A stretch of 64,000 nt of DNA from an uncultured Paracoccaceae bacterium (GCA_947493145.1 CANLPZ010000001.1:434001-498000); one strand, 5' to 3'; shown: positions 8,069-18,136, counted from the first letter of the stretch. Notes: generated by a model from the letters alone, not told the origin. A program made the numbers and translations.

Positions 8069-10195
8069 ATGCCAAACGGCTATCTAGTAACTATTGTGGA
8101 TAACACGGTCGATGTTGGTGACAGTATCGGTGGCGCATGGACCTTTTTCAACATTGATGAAGCCTTGGGTGCTGGACAATGGGTTTGGTCTGGGACTTTT
8201 AATGGGACCAACTACACAAACGAAGTTGAACCGGGTCAGTATTATCTGGCGACCGATGGCAATGTGTATTTTGTTCCAGATTTTGGCGCAGTTACGACAA
8301 TCACGTCTGCGTCGGTGAACGCGGAACCCCCAAACAATGACATTACAGAAACCACCGAGGGCGGGTCTGGCGGCGATACATTTGCCGGTGACGCAGCCGA
8401 CAATTTTATCAACGGTCGCGGTGGGGACGACACAATCGATGGCGGTGGCGGCAATGACACCCTAAGCGGCGGGTCAGGCAGTGATAATGTCAGCGGTGGG
8501 ACCGGCGACGACACAATTTACGGTGGATCTGGCAACGATACGCTGAATGGTAACGATGGCGAAGACACCATTCATGGCGGCGAAGGCAACGACACCATCA
8601 ACGGAAACGCCGACAACGACACCATTTATGGTGACAATGATGTCGTTGGCGTCGCATCATCAGAAGCCTTGAATTGGTCCGCCGAAGGACCAAACGGCAC
8701 GGATCTTTCAAATTTTGTCCAGACATCCGGTGACATCGACATTTCCGTCGATTTTGCGCTCGGCTTTGCTGATTTGGTCGACGTTAGCACCTCACAGCAA
8801 TACGTCGGTGCGGGCGAACCTATGTCCACGACCTCTGCCCTTCAATTGGGTGGGGCGGGCACAGGCGAAAACTCCACCACAACCATTTCGTTTGAAGCGG
8901 TCCCTGGATCTGGTGTTTCATCACACGTCGAAGACGTCGTTTTCCGCCTAAACGATATCGACAGTGAAACAGGTTCTTGGATTGACCACGTAACTGTCAA
9001 CGCATTTGATGTGGACGGCAATCCAGTGACGGTGACCCTCACCGCCTCCGGAAACGACACGGTTAGCGGAAACGAAGCCTACGCCAATCCAGATGCAGGA
9101 AACGATTCAGCAAACGAGGCCGCTGGATCGGTTTTGGTTGAAATTGCTGGCCCTGTGCACAGCATCGAAATTCTTTACGAAAACGACGGGAATTCAAACC
9201 AATTCCTATGGGTTACTGATGTCCATTTCGACACCATTCCCATGGTCGAAGGCGACGACATAATTGATGGCGGCGCGGGTGATGACAATATTTTCGGCAA
9301 CGGCGGCGACGATACAATCATCGGTGGGACCGGCGCGGACACGATCGACGGTGGCACGGGCGATGATACAATTACCTTTGCCGAGGGTGACACAGTTGTT
9401 GGCGGAGACGGCGACGATTTGTTCATCCTTGCCGATTATGGAGAGGCCACAAACGGTACGATAACGATCACAGGTGGCGAAGGTGGCGAAACCAATGGCG
9501 ACGAATTGCGTCTTGGGACATTGGCGGATCTTTCAACGCTAACCTACACCAATACCGATGATGCGGCTGGTGGACTCAGCGGATCTGTTACGCTTGATGA
9601 TGGCACGATCTTGAACTTTAACGAGATCGAAAACATCATTTGTTTCGCAGGCGGCACAAATATTCTAACGCCACAAGGTGAGCGCAAAATTGAAACCTTG
9701 AAAAAAGGCGATCCCGTTTTAACACGTGATCACGGCATCCAACGGATCAAATGGATCGGTACTCGTACAGTGCCAGCCGTTGGACGGTTTGCACCCATTG
9801 CGATCAAAAAGAACGTGCTTGGCGCACAGCGTGAATTGCTGGTGTCCCCACAGCACCGCATGCTGTTTACCGGTTATCAAGCCGAGCTATTGTTCGGCGC
9901 GAGCGAAATTCTTGTATCCGCCAAACATTTGGTCGACGGTCAAGACGTCACCATTCGCGAGGGCGGCATGGTGACGTATATCCACATGATGTTTGAACAG
10001 CATGAAATCGTTTTTGCCGAAGGCGCCGCATCTGAAAGCTTCCATCCTGGGGACGTCGGCCTAAGTGCGATTACGGATCCGGCCCGCGAGGAACTGTTCG
10101 AACTTTTCCCTGAACTAAGAAGCGCCCCAGAAAGCTATGGTGACACAGCCCGTAAGTGTTTGAAAAAACACGAAGCAAGCTTACTCATCGCTTAA
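8069..10195 (+). CDS. RTX-type Ca2+-binding protein with C-terminal Hint domain
   Basis: 708 residues, very acidic, without an N-terminal signal peptide, which fits type I secretion. The first block of RTX nonapeptides (GGxGxDxxx) spans about residues 115-190. A beta-rich, jelly-roll-like domain follows at about 200-390, then a second RTX block at about 398-450. A Hint domain starts at Cys525: CFAGGTNILTPQGE, GDPVLTRDHG, and the block-B-like SPQHRML. The terminal His-Asn of a splicing intein is absent, so it resembles Hint_2/hog-type modules capable of self-cleavage at most. ATG 8069 has GAGGA about 10 nt upstream. It ends in a TTAA shared with the convergent peptidase gene. No type I secretion genes are in the window. 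Confidence 0.9.
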   Translation: MPNGYLVTIVDNTVDVGDSIGGAWTFFNIDEALGAGQWVWSGTFNGTNYTNEVEPGQYYLATDGNVYFVPDFGAVTTITSASVNAEPPNNDITETTEGGSGGDTFAGDAADNFINGRGGDDTIDGGGGNDTLSGGSGSDNVSGGTGDDTIYGGSGNDTLNGNDGEDTIHGGEGNDTINGNADNDTIYGDNDVVGVASSEALNWSAEGPNGTDLSNFVQTSGDIDISVDFALGFADLVDVSTSQQYVGAGEPMSTTSALQLGGAGTGENSTTTISFEAVPGSGVSSHVEDVVFRLNDIDSETGSWIDHVTVNAFDVDGNPVTVTLTASGNDTVSGNEAYANPDAGNDSANEAAGSVLVEIAGPVHSIEILYENDGNSNQFLWVTDVHFDTIPMVEGDDIIDGGAGDDNIFGNGGDDTIIGGTGADTIDGGTGDDTITFAEGDTVVGGDGDDLFILADYGEATNGTITITGGEGGETNGDELRLGTLADLSTLTYTNTDDAAGGLSGSVTLDDGTILNFNEIENIICFAGGTNILTPQGERKIETLKKGDPVLTRDHGIQRIKWIGTRTVPAVGRFAPIAIKKNVLGAQRELLVSPQHRMLFTGYQAELLFGASEILVSAKHLVDGQDVTIREGGMVTYIHMMFEQHEIVFAEGAASESFHPGDVGLSAITDPAREELFELFPELRSAPESYGDTARKCLKKHEASLLIA

Positions 10196-10968
10196 ACGGC
10201 CAAGGCAGGTTGGCGCAGTTTCGACATGTGCCAGTCTGCGACGGCTTTGCCAAATGCCGCGAACAATGGTTTTGAAACCGTGTCTTCCGCGGCGCGCCAT
10301 TCAGGGTGCCATTGCACCGACAATGTAAATCCTTTGGCGCCTTTGACGTAAATCGCTTCCGGCGTTCCATCAGGCGCGTACCCATCGATCACAATCTGGT
10401 CACTGCTGTCCAGAATTCCCTGCCCGTGCAAGCTGTTGGTCATCACACGATCTGCGCCGAATACACGTGCAAACGGGCCGTTCGGCGTCAGGGTCACCTC
10501 ATGACGCAAAGCAAATTTTTCTTCCAACGTTCCGTCGGGCGGCATGCGATGATTGTCACGCCCATCGATATCGCGAATTTCGGGATGAAGTGTACACCCA
10601 AACGCAACGGCAACCTCTTGGAATCCGCGGCACACCCCCAAATAAGGTTGGCCGCGTTGCGTCAAAGCACGGATTAACGACAGCGACAGTGCATCACGTG
10701 CTTGGTCAAAATCACCATGTGCCTCTGTCACGTCATGCCCATATTCAGACGGGTGCACATTCGCACGCGCACCGGTGAATAAAAACCCGTCGCAAATGCG
10801 CATCAGCTCCTCAAGATCGTAAACATTTTCGTCGGTCGAAATGATCAATGGCACAGCATCTGTTGCGTCAACGATGGCACGCACATTCAACGACCCGGTC
10901 CCCGTAACCTGATAGGTATCATTCACCAAAAATCGGTTGCCAATAATGCCGACAATAGGACGGGTCAT
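10192..10968 (-). CDS. Peptidase C26 / gamma-glutamyl-GABA hydrolase-like amidotransferase
   Basis: 258-residue class-I glutamine amidotransferase-like hydrolase (PuuD group), which cleaves gamma-glutamyl amides, for example gamma-Glu-GABA in putrescine catabolism. The nucleophile is Cys113 in YLGVCRGFQ; the His-Glu pair is H221 and E223 in VQWHPEWR. Neighbouring genes give no polyamine context, so the substrate is unproven. Its stop codon overlaps that of the RTX/Hint gene on the other strand. Confidence 0.88.
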   Translation of the reverse strand: MTRPIVGIIGNRFLVNDTYQVTGTGSLNVRAIVDATDAVPLIISTDENVYDLEELMRICDGFLFTGARANVHPSEYGHDVTEAHGDFDQARDALSLSLIRALTQRGQPYLGVCRGFQEVAVAFGCTLHPEIRDIDGRDNHRMPPDGTLEEKFALRHEVTLTPNGPFARVFGADRVMTNSLHGQGILDSSDQIVIDGYAPDGTPEAIYVKGAKGFTLSVQWHPEWRAAEDTVSKPLFAAFGKAVADWHMSKLRQPALAV

Positions 10969-11485
10969 GTCATCACTTTCTTGTTGCTCGGGTCAGGCAT
11001 CCCTAAGTTACACCTGTCTAAGAGGGAAATTTATGACTTTAGATCGGAAAATCAACCTCGCATCTGGGCACATGAAGCGTGCGCCAGCACTTGCTGCGTA
11101 GGTTGGTTTAAAAATAGTCCAATGCAGCTGGTAAAGATCCTTTAATGGGCAGAAGTCATCTGGCGTTATCCCATGACATCTGTTTCGACCTCCCAAAATC
11201 AAGACACGTTTGGTTTTAAAACGTGCACCGTTGGCGGCGTAAAAGGACAACCAAAATCACAACCGCCGACAGTGTCCTGTGGATCAAAGCTGCGACGCAG
11301 TCCCGCATTTTGTCTTGGATTTCAACTCATCCGGCGTGAGGCACAAATCAGTTTCGAGAAACTGTTTGAACGGTTTCCAAACCCGCACCACATGGACTAC
11401 GCCCCGCTGAGCTGCACAAAATGCGGCTTGTATTCGGGCGCTGAAACCTTTGATGGTGACGGGGGCATAGCCCCCGACATTTGGG
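10969..11485. other. Intergenic region without a recognised gene
   Basis: About 515 bp between the start of the C26 peptidase gene and the end of the glcG-like gene, both on the minus strand. Short open frames exist on both strands but none has a recognisable domain or a convincing ribosome binding site. A GGGGGC-ata-GCCCCC hairpin at 11461-11475 lies just past the glcG-like stop and may help end that transcript, although no T-tract follows. The promoter of the peptidase gene must be at the left end. Confidence 0.5.
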
Positions 11486-11914
11486 TTAAACTTCGGCGGT
11501 TAGCCCTGCCGCTTCGATCCCTGCCGCGCCAGCCAAGGCGTCATTGTCCGAAGTATCGCCCGTCACGCCAATCGCACCAATAATGTCGCCCTTTTTGTCG
11601 CGCACAAGAATACCACCGGGCACAGGGATGACGTTACCGCCATAAACACCGTTCGCCGCCGCCATGAAATAGGCCTGCTGTTCCGCACGCGCCATTTGCG
11701 CCGTGCCAGCCATCCCCAACATGATTGATCCGTACGCTTTTCCATTCGCGATCTGAAACCGACCAGGTGCTGCGCCATCCTCACGTTCAAATGCTTTCAC
11801 ATTGCCGCCGGAATCCAAGACGACAACGGACAGCGGTTTCAGATCCAATTCGCGGCCCTTGGCAAGTGTTTTGCGGATAATTGTCCGCGCTTTGTTCATC
11901 GAGATTTCAGCCAT
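11486..11914 (-). CDS. GlcG/HbpS family (DUF336) protein
   Basis: 142 residues of the heme-degrading/GlcG-HbpS fold: MNKARTIIRKTLAKGRELDLKPLSVVVLDSGGN at the N-terminus and the family-typical IPVPGGILVRDKKGDIIGAIGVTGDTSDND, then DALAGAAGIEAAG at the C-terminus. It lies 21 bp after malate synthase G on the same strand, the same association as glcG with glcB in glycolate operons of other bacteria. The biochemical role is not settled; heme binding is known for the HbpS branch. Confidence 0.9.
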   Translation of the reverse strand: MAEISMNKARTIIRKTLAKGRELDLKPLSVVVLDSGGNVKAFEREDGAAPGRFQIANGKAYGSIMLGMAGTAQMARAEQQAYFMAAANGVYGGNVIPVPGGILVRDKKGDIIGAIGVTGDTSDNDALAGAAGIEAAGLTAEV

Positions 11915-11935
11915 TTTGGCCCCCTGTTGTTTTGA

Positions 11936-14062
11936 TTATTGCGATTTCAGTTCCAGCCGACGGCGATGCAAAACGGGCTCGGTATACCCTGAGGGCTGAA
12001 CCCGTCCTTTGAACACCAAATCACACGCCGCTTGGAACGCAATGCCGGTAAAGTCGGGCGCCATGGATTGATAGGATGGGTCGCCTGTGTTTTGGTCATC
12101 GACCACAGCGGCCATTTTTCGCAATGACGCCATCACTTGTTCTTCGCTGACCACCCCATGATGTAACCAATTGGCCAAAGCTTGGCTTGAAATCCGGCAA
12201 GTCGCGCGATCTTCCATCAGTCCAATATTGTTGATGTCTGGAACTTTGGAACAGCCGACGCCTTGGTCCACCCAGCGCACAACATACCCCAAAATACCCT
12301 GCGAGTTATTGTCGATTTCGCGCTGGATTTCTTCTGCGGACCAGTTTTGCCCGTTCGCTGTTGGAATGGTTAGCAGATCGTCAAGCGTCCCACGAGCGCC
12401 GCCCTGTTTGATTTTGTCTTGGCGGGCGAAAACATCAACCTGATGGTAATGGGTCGCATGCAACGTTGCCGCGGTTGGCGAGGGAACCCAAGCACAATTT
12501 GCGCCAGATTGTGGATGGCCAATTTTTGCCTCTAACATATCGGCCATCATATCGGGCATGGCCCACATGCCTTTGCCGATTTGGGCGCGTCCCTGCAATC
12601 CACAGGCCAATCCGATGTCGACGTTGCGGTCTTCGTACGACGCGATCCAAGGTTCGTTTTTGATATCGCCTTTTTTCAGGAAAGGACCTGCTTCCATTGA
12701 CGTATGAATCTCGTCGCCAGTACGATCCAAGAACCCTGTGTTGATAAAGGCCACCCGCGATTTTGCGGCGCGGATACATTCCTTTAGGTTCGCCGACGTA
12801 CGGCGTTCTTCGTCCATAATTCCGATTTTCACAGTGTTCGCAGGCAATCCCAAAAATGTCTCGACCGCGGTAAAGATTTCATCGGCAAATGCGACCTCAT
12901 CCGGCCCGTGCATTTTCGGCTTTACGATGTAAACTGATCCATGCAGCGAATTGCCCCCGTCACGTTTCAAATCATGCATCGCAATCAAAACTGTGCAGGC
13001 GGCGTCCATTAGGCCTTCGCCGATTTCCAATCCGTCACGGTCCAAAATGGCGGGGTTTGTCATCAAATGGCCGACGTTACGTACCAACATCAAGGATCGC
13101 CCCTTATGCACAACATCAACGCCATCCGCCGCTGTGTACGCCACGTCCGGGTTCAGAACACGATCGAAGGTCTTACCGCCCTTCGTGACCGGCTCGCTCA
13201 GATCACCTTTCATCAAACCCAGCCAATTTGAATACGCGAGTACTTTATCCTCTGCGTCGACAGCGGCAACGGAATCTTCGCAATCCATGATCGTGGACAA
13301 GGCCGATTCCAAAAGGACGTCAGAAACGTTCGAATTGTCGGCGCTCCCAACAGGTGTTTCTGCGTCAATCACAACATGAATCAAAAGACCATTTTTACGC
13401 AGGAATATTCCGTTTTCATTGTGACCTGCAAATTGCGTCGGATCAGCCAGACCGCGTCCACCAACGGTTACAACACCACCGTTGACTTTTATGTCACCCC
13501 CGTCGGACCAAGAGCCCGCTTCCAACGGTGCTGACGCATCCAGATGCGCCTTAGCCCACGCGACAACCCGTGCGCCACGATCTGCATCATACCCTTTTCC
13601 AGATGGCAAATCGCCCAAGGCATCTGTCCCGTACAAAGCATCATAAAGCGACCCCCACCGTGCATTTGCTGCGTTTAGTGCAAACCGCGCGTTGGTAATC
13701 GGAACAACCAACTGAGGCCCCGCAATTGTTGCGATTTCCGGATCAACATTTGCGGTTTCGATTTGGAAATCGGCGCCTTCGTCGACCAAATATCCGATGT
13801 CTTTCAAAAAGCTTTGATAGGCCACTGGATCATGTTCTTGACCACGACGTGACACGTGCCACGTATCGATCGCTGATTGAATGTCTTCGCGCGTTTTCAA
13901 AAGATCACGGTTCTTTGGTCCCATATTGTGAACCAAATTCGAAAGCCCTTGCCAAAACTGATCGCTTGTCACGCCTGTGTCGGGTAAGGCTTTTGTTTCG
14001 ATAAACTGATGAAGCGTTGCATCCACGGCCAAGCCGAAGCAATCTATACGCGTTTGTGACAT
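11936..14062 (-). CDS. glcB: Malate synthase G
   Basis: Condenses glyoxylate with acetyl-CoA to malate. With 708 residues it has the long G-isoform length. ATG 14062 ([14 protein letters not shown]) is chosen over an upstream in-frame ATG because AAGGA precedes it by about 8 nt and homology begins there. Recognisable blocks: [34 protein letters not shown], the [14 protein letters not shown] stretch, [17 protein letters not shown], and [21 protein letters not shown] near the C-terminus. It probably forms an operon with the glcG-like gene and is divergent from pepN across about 180 bp that contain two strong palindromes. Confidence 0.97.
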   Translation of the reverse strand: MSQTRIDCFGLAVDATLHQFIETKALPDTGVTSDQFWQGLSNLVHNMGPKNRDLLKTREDIQSAIDTWHVSRRGQEHDPVAYQSFLKDIGYLVDEGADFQIETANVDPEIATIAGPQLVVPITNARFALNAANARWGSLYDALYGTDALGDLPSGKGYDADRGARVVAWAKAHLDASAPLEAGSWSDGGDIKVNGGVVTVGGRGLADPTQFAGHNENGIFLRKNGLLIHVVIDAETPVGSADNSNVSDVLLESALSTIMDCEDSVAAVDAEDKVLAYSNWLGLMKGDLSEPVTKGGKTFDRVLNPDVAYTAADGVDVVHKGRSLMLVRNVGHLMTNPAILDRDGLEIGEGLMDAACTVLIAMHDLKRDGGNSLHGSVYIVKPKMHGPDEVAFADEIFTAVETFLGLPANTVKIGIMDEERRTSANLKECIRAAKSRVAFINTGFLDRTGDEIHTSMEAGPFLKKGDIKNEPWIASYEDRNVDIGLACGLQGRAQIGKGMWAMPDMMADMLEAKIGHPQSGANCAWVPSPTAATLHATHYHQVDVFARQDKIKQGGARGTLDDLLTIPTANGQNWSAEEIQREIDNNSQGILGYVVRWVDQGVGCSKVPDINNIGLMEDRATCRISSQALANWLHHGVVSEEQVMASLRKMAAVVDDQNTGDPSYQSMAPDFTGIAFQAACDLVFKGRVQPSGYTEPVLHRRRLELKSQ

Positions 14063-14074
14063 GCTGATCCTTTT

Positions 14075-14086
14075 CTTTGTACAAAG
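14075..14086. promoter_or_regulatory. 12-bp palindrome directly upstream of glcB
   Basis: CTTTGTACAAAG is perfectly symmetric and lies 13 bp upstream of the glcB start, touching its Shine-Dalgarno region. A related TTGTAC/GTACAA dyad lies at 23998-24012. Candidate operator by inference. Confidence 0.4.
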
Positions 14087-14136
14087 GTTACAAACCGGAA
14101 TGAATTCGTTCACAAGAGAAATAGCAGAAATGCGTC

Positions 14137-14159
14137 ATTGGTAAAGTTTTTTTACCAAT
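14137..14159. promoter_or_regulatory. 23-bp inverted repeat in glcB-pepN divergent region
   Basis: Arms ATTGGTAAA and TTTACCAAT (9 bp, perfect) separated by 5 bp, about 75 bp upstream of glcB and 86 bp upstream of pepN. Symmetry and position suggest the binding site of a dimeric regulator acting on one or both genes. The regulator cannot be named from sequence. Confidence 0.5.
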
Positions 14160-14244
14160 ATTTTTGTTTCGACACGAAATACGGGTTGAACCGCCGTTCG
14201 TTTCCACCCACCTTCAACACAATTTCGCTATAACGGAGATTCTA

Positions 14245-16797
14245 ATGTCAGACGCATCCCCAGAAACAATTTTCCTTGCGGATTATAAGGTCCCCAATTT
14301 TTTGGTCGACAGCGTACATCTGACATTTAAGCTACATCCAACGAAAACGCGGGTTCTTTCCAAAATTGCGTTTCGCCCGAACCCAGACGCCGTGTCAGAC
14401 GAATTCTTTTTGCACGGCGAACAACTGACATTAATCCGCGCCTCGATTGACGGACAAGATTGTAACCCACATCAAATTGACGGTGGATTGACTGCCACGG
14501 TGCCAAATGCCCCCTTTATTTGGGAAGCCGAAGTCGAAATTGATCCGCAAAACAACACCGCGTTGGAAGGGTTGTACATGTCAAAAGGCATGTACTGCAC
14601 CCAGTGCGAAGCTGAAGGGTTTCGAAAGATCACATTCTATCCCGACCGGCCCGATGTCATGTCGGTGTTTACCGTTCGGGTCGAGGGTGACTTGCCCGTC
14701 CTACTGTCAAACGGCAATCCAACGGCATCCGGCGATGGTTGGGCGGAATGGCATGATCCGTGGCCAAAACCATCCTACCTGTTTGCCTTAGTCGCAGGTG
14801 AATTGATCGCCCATCCCGATCAGTTCACCACCATGTCCGGCAAAAATGTCGAGCTGAATATTTATGTCCGTGAAGGTGATGAACATAAATGCGACTTTGC
14901 AATGGATGCGTTGAAACGCTCGATGGTCTGGGATGAACAGGTCTATGGTCGGGAATATGATCTGGATATTTTCAACATTGTCGCCGTTGACGATTTCAAC
15001 ATGGGCGCGATGGAAAATAAGGGATTGAACATCTTTAATTCCTCGGCCGTTTTGGCAAGCCCAGAAACAACCACCGACATCAGCTTTGAACGGATCGAAG
15101 CGATCATTGCCCACGAATATTTCCACAATTGGACCGGCAACCGCATTACGTGTCGCGATTGGTTCCAACTGTGCCTGAAAGAGGGATTGACTGTTTATCG
15201 CGACAAACAATTCACTTCCGATATGCGGTCTGCGTCCGTCAAAACCATTTCAGATGCGATTGACCTGCGTGGGCGTCAGTACCGCGAAGACAACGGCCCC
15301 TTGGCCCACCCACCGCGACCGGATCGTTTTGTCGAAATCAACAATTTTTACACCTCAACCGTCTACGAAAAAGGTGCCGAAGTCATTGGCATGCTGAAAA
15401 CATTGGTGGGCGACGACGGCTACAAAAACGCACTCGATCTGTATTTCGATCGTCATGATGGCGATGCGGCAACGATCGAGGATTGGTTAAAGGTGTTCGA
15501 AGACGCAACCGGCCGCGACATGACCCAATTCAAGCTGTGGTACACGCAAGCCGGCACACCACGCGTGAAAGTCAGCGAAAGTTTTGCTGATGGCACCTAT
15601 ACGCTTACACTTGCACAAACGACCCCACCGACGCCTGGCCAACCGGACAAAGATGCGCGCATTATTCCGGTCAAAGTTGGATTGTTAGCCGACGACGGGA
15701 CAGAGGTACAATCGACCACTGTTTTAGAACTCGATCGGGTGGAAAAGTCGTTTAAATTTGATGGATTAAAGTCAAAACCGACTCCGTCTTTGTTGCGCGA
15801 ATTCTCAGCGCCGATTATTTTGGAACGCGACCAAAGCAACGCGGAACGCGCCTTTTTGCTGGCGCATGACACGGACCCGTTCAACAAATGGGAAGCCGGT
15901 CGAACCCTGTCTCAAGACGTGTTGAAACGCATGGTATCAGACGGCGCGACACCGGACACAGCATTGTTGGATGGTCTTTTGGCAGTGCTGCGCGATGATG
16001 AACTTGATCCGGCGTTCCGTGCGCTTGCGCTTGGCCTTCCGTCCGAAGAAGACACCCACCAAACCTTGGCAGATGCGGGATTGCCAATTGATCCAAACGC
16101 GGTTCACACCGCGCATGAGACGTTGAAACTGTCCATCGCGCAGCATATCGCAGATGCCCTGCCCCGCATTTACGCCGCACACCAAGTTGACGGCCCATTT
16201 TCACCAGATGCCGACGCCGCGGGCAAGCGGTCTTTGGCGAACCGCGCGTTGTCGTATTTGACCAAACTAGATGGCGGCGTGCAGGCACAAAAACAATTCG
16301 ACACCGCAGACAATATGACCCAACTTCTTGCGGCATTCGGTGCATTGCACAGCATTGGCAAAGCGGAAACAGCAACAGAACGCTTTTATGACACGTGGAA
16401 ACACGACCGGCTTGTTATGAACAATTGGTTTACGGTTCAGGTGCTCAACGCCGCGCCAGATCAGGCTGTGAACGTTGTAACAAACCTAACCCAACATCCT
16501 GACTTTGATATGAAAAACCCAAATCGGTTCCGGTCTGTCATTGGTGCCTTTGGGGCAAACACGGCGGGGTTCCATCACGCCAGTGGTGCCGGTTACGATT
16601 TGATGGCCGATTGGCTGATCAAACTTGACGCTGTGAACCCGCAAACAACGGCCAGAATGACCGCTGCCTTTTCAACATGGTCGCGGTATGACGATGCGCT
16701 CAAATCAAAATCCCGCGCCACATTGGAACGTATCAAAGCAACGCCAAACCTGTCTCGCGATACGACCGAAATGGTGGACAGAATGCTGAACGGATGA
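14245..16797 (+). CDS. pepN: Aminopeptidase N (M1 family)
   Basis: Zinc aminopeptidase removing N-terminal residues from peptides in the cytoplasm. It has 850 residues, close to the enterobacterial PepN length. ATG 14245 follows GGAG by about 7 nt. The exopeptidase motif GAMEN is at 254-258; the zinc site HEYFH is at 290-294 with the third ligand Glu313 (HExxH-x18-E). The C-terminal half is the long helical domain of the PepN branch, ending DTTEMVDRMLNG. It is divergent from glcB. Confidence 0.96.
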   Translation: MSDASPETIFLADYKVPNFLVDSVHLTFKLHPTKTRVLSKIAFRPNPDAVSDEFFLHGEQLTLIRASIDGQDCNPHQIDGGLTATVPNAPFIWEAEVEIDPQNNTALEGLYMSKGMYCTQCEAEGFRKITFYPDRPDVMSVFTVRVEGDLPVLLSNGNPTASGDGWAEWHDPWPKPSYLFALVAGELIAHPDQFTTMSGKNVELNIYVREGDEHKCDFAMDALKRSMVWDEQVYGREYDLDIFNIVAVDDFNMGAMENKGLNIFNSSAVLASPETTTDISFERIEAIIAHEYFHNWTGNRITCRDWFQLCLKEGLTVYRDKQFTSDMRSASVKTISDAIDLRGRQYREDNGPLAHPPRPDRFVEINNFYTSTVYEKGAEVIGMLKTLVGDDGYKNALDLYFDRHDGDAATIEDWLKVFEDATGRDMTQFKLWYTQAGTPRVKVSESFADGTYTLTLAQTTPPTPGQPDKDARIIPVKVGLLADDGTEVQSTTVLELDRVEKSFKFDGLKSKPTPSLLREFSAPIILERDQSNAERAFLLAHDTDPFNKWEAGRTLSQDVLKRMVSDGATPDTALLDGLLAVLRDDELDPAFRALALGLPSEEDTHQTLADAGLPIDPNAVHTAHETLKLSIAQHIADALPRIYAAHQVDGPFSPDADAAGKRSLANRALSYLTKLDGGVQAQKQFDTADNMTQLLAAFGALHSIGKAETATERFYDTWKHDRLVMNNWFTVQVLNAAPDQAVNVVTNLTQHPDFDMKNPNRFRSVIGAFGANTAGFHHASGAGYDLMADWLIKLDAVNPQTTARMTAAFSTWSRYDDALKSKSRATLERIKATPNLSRDTTEMVDRMLNG

Positions 16798-16837
16798 TTA
16801 AGGTTTGGCATAGTTTGACTTATGTTTAAGGAATTCA

Positions 16838-17365
16838 ATGCCAGTTCTTATCGCTCTTGTTGGTGCCGCAGCGGCCGTTTTCTTTTTCGTTGTTCGTGCG
16901 CGTAATGCGGCAGACGCTGCCCGTGATTTGGCCGATGTGGCCAATGACGTTCGGCGCGCCGCACGGCGTTTCGGATTTTCGCGCAAATCAAAACAGCATC
17001 CAGTCGAAGCAATCGACGATCCCGATATCGCCGTTACCGCGTTAACGGTTGCCGTGACTGAAATGGATGGCCCCCCGTCCAAAGAGCTGATCGATATGTT
17101 GCATACTCAATTACGGATTGCCTTTAAGTTTTCGACAGGTGACGCAACAGAGTTGATGACGCTTGGCCGATGGTTGGCGTATGAATGTGGGACGATGGAC
17201 CAAGCAGTATACCGGTTGTGCCGTCGGGTTCAAAAGCTTGGCGCACAAAAAGATATTCCGCTGATCGAACAGGTTTTGGCAAAAACACTCGCCTTCGATG
17301 GCGGCGCACCCTCAATCAAGCAATCAGAAGCGATTGCCGACATTCGCCGGACGCTGTCCGTTTAA
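16838..17365 (+). CDS. Membrane-anchored hypothetical protein
   Basis: 175 residues, family not firmly recognised. It has one N-terminal transmembrane segment (residues 1-20, MPVLIALVGAAAAVFFFVV), a basic juxtamembrane stretch with DLADVANDVRRAARRFGFSRK, and a helical C-terminal domain. That domain carries acidic helices and a TerB-like feel (AVTALTVAVTEMDGPPS, then LIDMLHTQLRIAF), but this is a weak resemblance. It begins 40 bp after pepN and may be cotranscribed. It is convergent with the transglycosylase gene, 9 bp apart. Confidence 0.72.
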   Translation: MPVLIALVGAAAAVFFFVVRARNAADAARDLADVANDVRRAARRFGFSRKSKQHPVEAIDDPDIAVTALTVAVTEMDGPPSKELIDMLHTQLRIAFKFSTGDATELMTLGRWLAYECGTMDQAVYRLCRRVQKLGAQKDIPLIEQVLAKTLAFDGGAPSIKQSEAIADIRRTLSV

Positions 17366-17374
17366 AAAAAACGC

Positions 17375-18136
17375 TTAGGCGGCGTCGGTTTCGGTCTGCC
17401 CCGCCACCTTAGCGGGACGTGCCACCGGACGAATTGTGCTTGGCTGAGTGATCACGCGCTGGCAATAGTCTTGGCGTTTGACCCACGCGCGCATGTCCTC
17501 GCGTTTCGCGGATTGGACAAACGGTCCCCAATCGGCCCCCATGCCCCCACGCTTCCCGCTGGATTTATGCGACACGGCTTGGTCACGTGGAACCGTTTTC
17601 GACATGATGCGAATGGCGCAACTGACGTTATTCACAGGTTGCAACAACGCCGCCTTACTTTGCGCGTTGCACCCATAAAGCTGCGCCGTTGGCACACGAA
17701 TTTGGAACAATCCATGGCTTTTGCCGCTGTCGCCGGACACATGCGGGCGATAGGTGCTTTCGTGTTTTGCCAAAGTTGACATCAAACCAACCCAGAACTG
17801 GCGTCGTTGATGCGCACCCGCTTGGCGATAGGCAGGACACCATTTGTCGATATCGCTGGGCACGGTGCGTTCCACCGTTGCCCCATGTGATTTCAGGGCC
17901 ACCATCGCCGTTTTGGTCCACAAATCAGACCCGCGAATATGATACCAACGTGTATTCGGCAACACCGCGTCCCGCGCAACGGGCCGCAGGGACGCAACCA
18001 TTTGAACGGTTGGTTCGACTGGCGATTGCAACGCGGATTGGACAGCGACGCTTGTCGTTTCTTGCGCTGATGACAACGCGGGGAGACAGAGAAAAGCGGC
18101 AATAAGTATGTGTCGAGCAGCAGACATGAGCGCCAT
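17375..18136 (-). CDS. Lytic transglycosylase, SLT domain
   Basis: 253-residue exported murein lytic transglycosylase. A signal peptide (about residues 1-24, ILIAAFLCLPALSSAQ) is followed by a variable linker and the SLT fold from about residue 113. Catalytic Glu126 lies in TLAKHESTYRP; SGDSGKSHGLFQIR and the following NVSCAIRIMS match the lysozyme-like motifs. ATG 18136 and the in-frame ATG 18127 are both possible starts; neither has a strong Shine-Dalgarno. It acts on peptidoglycan in the periplasm and is divergent from gatB. Confidence 0.86.
   Translation of the reverse strand: MALMSAARHILIAAFLCLPALSSAQETTSVAVQSALQSPVEPTVQMVASLRPVARDAVLPNTRWYHIRGSDLWTKTAMVALKSHGATVERTVPSDIDKWCPAYRQAGAHQRRQFWVGLMSTLAKHESTYRPHVSGDSGKSHGLFQIRVPTAQLYGCNAQSKAALLQPVNNVSCAIRIMSKTVPRDQAVSHKSSGKRGGMGADWGPFVQSAKREDMRAWVKRQDYCQRVITQPSTIRPVARPAKVAGQTETDAA

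Noticed and set aside
9641-10195. Hint domain considered as a splicing intein
   Set aside because: No C-terminal His-Asn plus Cys/Ser/Thr extein junction; the protein simply ends after the Hint domain.
11397-11480. 27-codon frame on the minus strand starting 5 nt after the glcG-like stop
   Set aside because: No good Shine-Dalgarno, contains the GGGGGC hairpin, no recognisable motif; too little to call a gene.
11173-11583. Plus-strand frame in the 10969-11485 spacer running into the glcG-like gene
   Set aside because: Its 3' third is antisense to conserved coding sequence and the rest has no motif or ribosome binding site.
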